Of a stretch of DNA of 64,000 bases, positions 57,611 to 64,000 are shown one piece after another (the first letter of the stretch is position 1; the number at the start of each line of letters is the position of its first letter). The DNA is taken from contig RDEW01000014.1 in the NCBI GenBank assembly GCA_011109175.1, forward strand, positions 692,042 through 756,041, read 5' to 3'. Source of the DNA: Dicyema japonicum (taxonomy: Eukaryota; Dicyemida; Rhombozoa; Dicyemidae). Made by a program: the position numbers and the translations under genes. Below the pieces are notes generated by a model. The model made no database searches. It saw only the letters and a program-made list of their open reading frames with translations, and was not told the DNA's origin.

Positions 57611-57937
57611 TTACCGCTCAGGAAATTTCGATATCACATTCAAAAAGTACCTGAGCTTAAAAAAATAAACTAACGTGGGAATTTCGCTATCTTCAATATT
57701 TTTGGTGAAATAAAGACGAAAAGCTTCAGTAAAATACGAAACTGCAAGGTTTATCTCTTTTTGGCTCATTCTAGTTTTGAGAACTTTCAGCCTTTCGTTT
57801 GCTTTGGAAGAATTTATAAGACACAAATAAGCGACTGACTTGTTTAAAACATTTTTACCCTCACATAATAGTTCTATATCATCGATAGAGTAACTTTGTA
57901 TTTTTTCTACTACTTGAATAGATCCTAACGAGGTCAT
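57611..57937 (-). CDS. Unidentified protein, about 100 residues
   Basis: The minus-strand frame starts MTSLGSIQVVEKIQSYSIDD and continues IELLCEGKNVLNKSVAYLCL and SKANERLKVLKTRMSQKEIN LAVSYFTEAF. It is helix-friendly, with an acid/base balance unlike the decayed elements nearby. The last 20 codons (FFKLRYFLNVISKF) look like read-through intron, as possible GT...AG pairs lie at the end, so the true C-terminus may lie further downstream. I recognise no family. The gene starts close to an AT-rich stretch at 57940-58000 and is followed, on the other side, by LINE-A. Confidence 0.45.
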   Translation of the reverse strand: MTSLGSIQVVEKIQSYSIDDIELLCEGKNVLNKSVAYLCLINSSKANERLKVLKTRMSQKEINLAVSYFTEAFRLYFTKNIEDSEIPTLVYFFKLRYFLNVISKFPER

Positions 57938-58009
57938 ATATATTCAAAATAATTATTTAAAAAATTAAATAACTTATAATTATTTTACTATTAAAAACAG
58001 AATTTCTTG

Positions 58010-59175
58010 TATTGGTGTCGAAAATTCTGGAAAGGCTGGTTCTTGCGAAAATCAAAAGTTTCTTCCCGGATTTGTCATTTTAACATGGTTTTAAAAAGAA
58101 GAGGTCTACTTCGACCCACTTATCTGCATTGACTAACTTTATACGATATGGTTTTTCGCACATACTGGGAAACATGAAGACTGTACTTTGCTCCATAGAC
58201 GTCCACAAGGCTTTCGACTCTGTGTAAAGGCGGATTCTTACTTGGAAAATTTACCAAACAAAAATCCCTGGAAAGCTCAAACTCTGGCTAGCTAACTTCC
58301 TTAGTGGTCGGAGGGGACGTGTCTGCATTGGCCGTCAGGGTTCATTTCACGGCTTCTCTAACGGGGTTCCCCAAGAATCCCTTTGTCTCCATTTTTATTC
58401 AACATATTCATGGCGGACCTTCCCATTGCAGACTCCGAAAATGATATTATTCTAACTTATGCCGACGACATCGTCATTGCGTCACGCGATCAGGACATCC
58501 AGATTTCCACTTCGAAATTGCAAGAAAATCTGGACCGGCTTGACAAATGGCTATCGAAGAATCGCCTAACTACTAGCAGTGAAAAGTCCGTCACAACCCT
58601 ATTTACTTCAGACAAGAGACTGGGAAGACGGACGGTCGAACTAAAGGCAAACAATGAAGCTATTCCTTACAGAAAATCTTAAAGGATCCTTGGGGTGACT
58701 TTTGACATGCGTATGTCATTTTCTCCCCATGTTGAAAACGTAATTACGATATGCGAAAAGAAAACTAATGTTCTGAAATGGCTCACAGGCTTATGGAAGA
58801 TCGGAAAGCATTCTGTTTTGAGTAATGTATATAAACAATTTATTGAACCATGCATCTCTTATGCATGCGGTATATGGGGTCTACTCATCTCTTGGACAAA
58901 TGTCTTGAAGATCGAAGCTAGCCGGGAAAGAGCCTCCAGAGTCACGGAACGCTGGATTTCTGGAGAACTCCAGCCACCAATACCCCTTGAAGCCTTGATG
59001 AGAATGTACCACGGATCGCGCCGTCGTGATTGCGAAGGTCCAGTCACTCGACCGATACGTGCTTGTACAGGGACGAGAGAGGAGCATCGGGCCAAGATGA
59101 GGTCCCTGCTAGAGCGTGCTGGGATCACGTGATTAGTTAGTTTGTGTGACCGTGGTCTCTGGTGTTGTTACTATT
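58010..59175 (+). mobile_element. LINE-A RT and tail, youngest-looking copy
   Basis: After a broken start (STKILERLVLAKIKSF-like codons, IDVHKAFDSV), 58383-58682 and 58695-59132 carry LTYADDIVIASRDQDIQIST, SSEKSVTTLFTSDKRLGRRT, TNVLKWLTGLWKIGKHSVLS, QFIEPCISYACGIWGLL and the tail EEHRAKMRSLLERAGIT before TGA and 'gtgattagttagtttgtgtg'. Only one stop separates the two long frames, so it is less decayed than other copies and is the reference for LINE-A here. Confidence 0.92.
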
Positions 59176-59199
59176 TTTGTGGGTATTATCATAGACTGT

Positions 59200-61740
59200 T
59201 TTTCATGTGTGTCAAAAAAACGTGGTTGTTGTGACGGTTGGAAAAATGGTTCAAAAAGTTAATTCAAAAGGATCGAAAAGTTCGACATTAAAAGTTTGCA
59301 CTTCTCAACGATTTACAGGATCTACTACTGTCAAAATTTTTGAAGAGGAGATCAAGACAGTTTGCACGTCTACAGAAACTGAAAACAAGTCAGAATTCAG
59401 AAAGGAGGAGAAAAGGAACCTTTGTGAACATGTGAATGCTACTTCACTTTTTGGTCTTGGAAACCATTGGTTCAGTGAAATCCGAGTGAGACCGTCCGAA
59501 ATTGTGTTGAAGAACCTACCTTTATGGGTTGATGATAACGACCTTCATGAATTTGTCAAGGAATTAGCTCACTCTACTACGAGCATATGCCGTTTCTACA
59601 AGGGAGATAGGAGACTCCGTTTTGCAAAAGTTCCACTTGTATCAAGGGCGGAGGCTACATCGCTTGTCCGTCTTTGTTTCAACATTGCCCACGTGTCAAT
59701 TATTTGTCAATGGTACAGAAGTGCCCCACCGAGGTGATTCAACTGCCAAGGCTATGGACACATATCCTTCTTCTGTAAAGAGAAGACAAGATGTCTCTCT
59801 TGCGCAAAGGAACATGACCTGACATGATCTGAATGCTTGTGAAGAGACTCCTGGGAACACAATGAATTGCATGAATTGTGGCTCGTCATCACATTGTGCC
59901 AGATGTGGTGGATGCCCAGCAGCCAAGAAATCTGATCAGAAAAGAACAGCTAAAAACGATGGACATGCGATAATAGGAGATATTGGGAGAACGTGGACAG
60001 CAAAGACAGTTACGTCAAAATCGGCACCTAAAATTCGTCGAAAACCGACGATGTTCCACCCAATCTATCAGAGAAGATATACACTGAAATATCGGAGATT
60101 ATGTCGCGGCTAAACTATTTGTGCTCGGTTGCACATGTAGATTTATTGGAGATAGTGACCTTAAGGTGCTAGTGAATGCCCGATCCCTAGAGAAAATGCA
60201 TAATGAACTAGCATTACTTGCGAGGGCCTCCTAGATCGACATCTTGGTGGTCAATGAGACGAAATTAAAGAAAGCGAAGATTAATAAATGACTGGATATA
60301 ATTCTGTGGACGTTTTATGGAAGGCTGGAGCAGTTGCTGGTACGGGAACGTCTATTTTCTACCGGGACTGCCTCCGAATTCGTAATCCAAAAGTCGTTTG
60401 TGATGTATTGTGTGAATTTTTAAACATGGACGTTAGTTGCGACGGAGTATGGATTAGTGTTGGAGGTCTATACTAAGAATCTTGAGACTTGTTCTACAGA
60501 TCTCTGAATTCTACAACAAGAATCCCTATACTATCTAAATTGGCTATCTTAATTCGAAGAACACTAGTTATGGTTGTTGCAAGACAAATCAGGATGGAAG
60601 ACGTTTAGGGTTATTGTCTGATTCATTTGTCGCCAGCTCTATCTATGTGAGAAAGCCAAAAACTCTATGGGATATCGGGAGCGACCATATTCCACAAGAA
60701 TTGTTACTAGTATGAGGCCTGATGTTATAGAAGATGTTTTCTTGAGGTTCAACATATCTCATTTGGATTGGGCCCACTATAGGGTCTTCATATCCAATAA
60801 TTTGCATGTTCTACCGAGAGAGTTTTCAACCATAGAGATATTAATACTGCAAGTCGAGAACTAACGAATCTCATGCAGTCATATCTTCACCTATATGCAC
60901 GAAGGGTTTTCTCAAAAAATAATCATTATTTTGTGTCGCCAATTATTATGAGGCTTTTTCGTGGGAGGAATCGCCTAAGGGCAAAGTTAAAGGCGTTGTG
61001 TCGACAAAATAGACAGGGAATTCATATCTGCCAGGATCAAGATGATAAAGAGGCAATCAGCAGTATATGGAAGGAGGAACTGACCGTATATGGAAGACTG
61101 AGGCTGCGAAAATTGATATGAAGAATCCCTCTTTTTGAAAATGCTATCAGAAGATAGTGTGTCCGAAGTCGAGAGCAGGAAAAAATTATATTGAATAAAC
61201 CAGATGGGGGAGTATGCATAACGGAAGAAACACCTTTGATATTCAGAGATCATATCCAAAAAATTCAGGGTGTATCCGTAGAGTTTGATCCCTGATGACA
61301 AAAAGAAGGTGTCTGCCGATATATTTAAACACTCCGACAAGGAACTGCCTATTGCTGATAGCACTGTCAGCGTCATGGAAGTGATGACGGCTATCAGGGA
61401 ATGCAAGGTCAATGCTTCAGGATATGATCACCCAGGGATGCCAAAGAAAGATCCAGCAAGCTACAGACCAATTGGCTTAATATGTTCTTTCGCGAAAGTG
61501 ATTGAACCCTCTTAGAGAAGACTAGGAGAGCTGCAATTAAGCTCTCCTTACACAAGAAACTGAAAGACTGTCTGATCGAGGACGAAAACAAGCTGTTAGA
61601 ACCGATTAGCAGGATTGTGGAGGATCGGATCAATGGTTTCAAGAGTAGATCAAAGATCCAGGACACGCATATAAAGCTGGGAGAAACGTCCTGAAAAAAA
61701 ATTAAAAAAACGAGGAAGGGTCCAGGTGTGGAGTCCAAGC
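59200..61740 (+). mobile_element. Jockey-like LINE with gag-type ORF1, endonuclease start and RT fragments
   Basis: ORF1 (59207-59737 plus following frames) has an RRM-like stretch (LKNLPLWVDDNDLHEFVKEL, then RLRFAKVPLVSRAEATSLVR). After frameshifts come zinc knuckles FNCQGYGHISFFC, RCLSCAKEHDL and NCMNCGSSSHCARCGGC, the order known from Jockey-type ORF1 proteins. ORF2 then starts LVNARSLEKMHNELALLARA and ILVVNETKL (catalytic E of the APE endonuclease). Much later, IPDDKKKVSADIFKHSDKEL and KKDPASYRPIGLICSFAKVI mark the linker and RT finger (SYRPI). No YxDD follows, so the 3' half is lost. Many stops. Confidence 0.8.
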
Positions 61741-62029
61741 CTTATGGTAGGACTCAGATGTAATACCCTCCAGACAACTCCCTAACTCTTTTGTTAATAA
61801 ATCGTTATTGTTGTTGTTGTGTCACCTGCTAGTGGAGAAAACTGCCTACATTTGTAGAGAACAGACCAAACTTACGTAACCGTTAGTCTGCGTAACATAT
61901 TGACAAAATTTCTTTTTGGATGGACCAAAATCTCCTCATCCCTCGTAACGTAAAGTCATCAAAAACCTTTTCACTACAGACCGCTGTCAATTCAACTTGC
62001 AACCAACGTTATATCTAAACAGCGGTTAA

Positions 62030-62165
62030 CTTCCTGTGATTAAATACTCTAAAATACTTGGTGTGATATTTGATATTTCCTTAGTTTCAGAACATGTCCC
62101 GTATGTATGCGAAAAATCTCAGAAGATCATCTTACTCCGTGCAGTGGCGGGTACTTCATTTGGCC
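62030..62165 (+). mobile_element. LINE RT short fragment
   Basis: VIKYSKILGVIFDISLVSEH then VPYVCEKSQ fits the 'K.LG(V/I).FD..L.(F)..HV' block downstream of the YxDD box of LINE-A type RTs. Very short and isolated. Confidence 0.55.
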
Positions 62166-62203
62166 AGAGCAAAGAGAGCTTGACCATTATTTAAAGACAA
62201 TGA

Positions 62204-62237
62204 CTCTATTGATCGGGAAAGTGACGCTAATGGTCGG
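62204..62237 (+). repeat. Inverted-repeat end, left partner
   Basis: 'gatcgggaaagtgacgctaa' plus 'tggtcgggaaa' is the reverse complement, with few differences, of 63577-63610. The unit itself contains 'GGTCGGGAAAgT(T/G)ACG' twice. It may be the terminal repeat of a DNA transposon. Confidence 0.55.
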
Positions 62238-62387
62238 GAAAAAAACAAATGATTCTTACTTGGAAAATTTACCAAACAAAAAACAAATGATTCTTATTTA
62301 TTCTAAAAATAGTTACCGGATGTCTAAAAACCACATCAACTGACCACCTTCATTGGTAATCAAAAATTCTCCAATTAGGAACCATTT

Positions 62388-62903
62388 CGCGATTCTCAAT
62401 CTAAAATTTTTGACAAATGTAAAACCCCGGGACATCCAGCTCACTGTCTCCGGGTCTCCACAAACGAAAGGAGAATTATTTTTACCTTCGGTGATCAAAT
62501 TCGGATTTACGAACCATCCCAGAGACTGAGTCCTTACAGTCACGTCAGTAATCAATCCATGACTGGAAATCTAGTAAAGCCGTCAGAATCCTTGGTATTA
62601 ACAAACTTCTGGGACGTATTTCACCCATTATTGGCGGAACCGAAACTTGCCTACCACAAGAAGTTCGTGTCCACTTGGCGTGATTACATTCGTATCTTTA
62701 CAGAATTGGACAATCATCATCTCCACTATGCCCATGATGCTTTCTTGACAACCAAAAGACGAGTCATATTTTCTCTAGTCCGGTCCACCTCTGAGTTCTG
62801 CACAGATCCAATTACACCTGTCGGATCTCTGGGGGCGTCCGTATTAGCTGTGACGTTTTTTAGCCACCAGTTTCTTTCACTTAAAGGGACCGGGGTTAAA
62901 TAA
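62388..62903 (+). other. Open frame of 171 codons, probable retrotransposon tail
   Basis: One uninterrupted plus-strand frame (KCKTPGHPAHCLRV early, KLAYHKKFVSTWRDY mid). In a shifted frame its end gives LHLSDLWGRPY, like the SDLWERP ending of LINE-D, and the preceding HHLHYAHDAF could be the worn GHH region. I favour a LINE-D-like 3' fragment over a host gene, with low confidence. It lies between the paired inverted repeats at 62204 and 63577. Confidence 0.35.
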
Positions 62904-63184
62904 ATAAATAAAAATCATTCAAACTCAATGTACACTATTTCTTTTGTAGGCACAAGCGCAGAGAATTCAGGGAAACTTAGAGGTCCTTCGGTGAGTAAAT
63001 GACGAAGGTGGCAAGGGCAATAGAGGGAACCGGGACCATCTAATTAGTTCAGGTGACTAATATTTTTTAGCCCTTCCGCCGAGAAGTAATGATTTCATTA
63101 CTTAAACCTCAGATTGGGCAGAACTTACTTTATTTATGAAGCAGAGTTATGCTAATTAATCCAAAACATTGGAAATGTTCTCAA

Positions 63185-63300
63185 TTTATGCTTAAGTGTG
63201 CCCTGAGACAATCCGGTTCTGCAGTAATGGATCACTGATGATCACTCGTCGATTATTAAAAACCTGTAAATTGTTGGGCGTTGTTACATTGCTCCACAGC
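63185..63300 (-). repeat. SINE-1, strongly degraded copy
   Basis: The minus strand keeps 'tactgcagaaccggattgtc' and the tRNA-side 'gtggagcaatgtaacaacgc'. The middle is deleted. Confidence 0.5.
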
Positions 63301-63576
63301 CACAGATGATCATTTAATGGACAAGTTCCCTATTGTAAACCTCTCGAGGGTTTTGAACAATAACCGTGTTGCAAACGACAGGTGATGAGCACGGCGGATA
63401 ATTTTTCTAAACAAGTTTTGGTTTTCTAGCTTGTGATTTTCAATAGTTGATAAGTTTTATGATTTGTACAGCATTACGAAGAGACCAGCGACTTCCCCAT
63501 TTGAAGATGTCGACGATTCAGGCATCTGTATTCCATCAGGGACATAGCGGGTTTGATGGTTAGTTTCGATATTATA

Positions 63577-63612
63577 AGGTTTCCCGACCATTAACGTAAC
63601 TTTCCCGACCAA
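63577..63612 (-). repeat. Inverted-repeat end, right partner
   Basis: 'tttcccgaccattaacgtaa' and 'ctttcccgaccaat' mirror 62204-62237. Because a transposase fragment begins just to the right, this could be the end of the element at 63650-64000 and not of the 62204-63610 interval. Confidence 0.55.
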
Positions 63613-63649
63613 TAGCGTAACTATAATTTTTAAGGGTAAAAAAAATTTT

Positions 63650-64000
63650 TTTAAGAGTAAAAAAACTTTTTTTTAATTTTCTCATTTTCAACACCTTCCT
63701 CTGGAAACATATTTTTCCACATGCTAAATAAATTATCAATTGGATTGAGAAATGGCGAGTAAGGTGTAATGGAATATGGAGATTGTCTGTAAATGATGAA
63801 TACAGGTATTATCAAAGATATCGGGTCTTCAATTCCCTCTTCATGACAAAGATTTTTTAAGGATTCCGGAAAAATTAGTCATTGATGCAATTTTGGCCCC
63901 TACGGGAATATATGTAGAAAATCCTGAAATAGCTCATCCTCGTTTTGGTCTTTAGGATAATGAAAATCCGACCTCACAATAAGTTTTAAGCTTTTTTTTA
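63650..64000 (-). mobile_element. DDE transposase fragment, cut by the window edge
   Basis: The minus strand near 63690-63800 reads VFIIYRQSPYSITPYSPFLN then PIDNLFSMWKNMFPEE. 'PYSPFLNPI(E/D)(N)LFS.WKN' is the C-terminal signature of DDE_3/IS630-Tc1-type transposases; the D is at the place where the third catalytic acidic residue normally lies. The upstream part is frame-broken and continues beyond the window. Confidence 0.75.

Noticed and set aside
1-64000. Bacterial or viral origin of the window
   Set aside because: Spliceosomal introns, animal-specific gene families, SINEs and LINEs point to an animal nuclear genome; I saw no ribosome-binding-site or operon pattern.

Overview
The window looks like nuclear DNA of an animal with an extremely compact gene style inside a repeat-rich genome. 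The sequence is AT-rich. It holds typical metazoan genes (a lamin-type intermediate filament gene, a TALE homeobox gene, peptidylglycine amidating enzyme, tubulin cofactor B, USB1, RPS10, RPL39). Nearly every gene is cut by spliceosomal introns of about 20-30 nt with ordinary GT...AG ends. Such tiny introns in an animal are the known hallmark of dicyemid mesozoans, so a dicyemid (Dicyema-like) parasite is my best inference. I cannot exclude another animal with miniaturised introns.

Host genes, left to right: USB1 (3136-3771, minus), intermediate filament/lamin-type gene (4417-6467, minus), MEIS/PKNOX-like TALE homeobox (12631-13452, plus), RPS10 (31486-32007, minus), tubulin folding cofactor B (43730-44527, minus), a stand-alone DUSP12/Yvh1-type zinc-binding protein (47157-47577, plus), RPL39 (49985-50211, plus), a small unidentified ORF with weak Hc1-like appearance (51558-51830, plus), bifunctional PAM (54316-56564, plus) and an unidentified ORF (57611-57937, minus). 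Most genes are under 2.3 kb and stand alone between repeats. They belong to unrelated pathways: snRNA processing, cytoskeleton, translation, transcription and peptide amidation. I see no operon logic.

Much of the rest is decayed mobile DNA. I separate at least five kinds of non-LTR retrotransposon by protein signature. LINE-A has a DIV..SRDQD block, an IEPCISYA block and a tail with a GTGATC-type 3' end. LINE-B has an intact APE endonuclease ORF, a PGPD/LRPI reverse transcriptase and a DLDTLRDLAKNRRDW-like tail. LINE-C has an N-terminal Cys cluster, a YLDD reverse transcriptase and a C-terminal PDG...AVE(S/T)xG domain. LINE-D has a tail with a GHH motif and DLWERP. LINE-E has a ISYGCAAWETNLS-like block. 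There are two tRNA-derived SINE families, a short LINE-B-derived non-autonomous element in two copies, nested pogo/Tigger-like DNA transposons with TA target duplications (16.4-18.35 kb), a fold-back repeat with internal ~90-bp units (42.28-43.0 kb) and a DDE transposase remnant at the right edge.

Splicing was done by eye, using conserved protein families as the guide to reading frame. Intron calls inside recognisable domains are strong. Outside them they are only plausible. Long stretches between features hold no gene that I can see.
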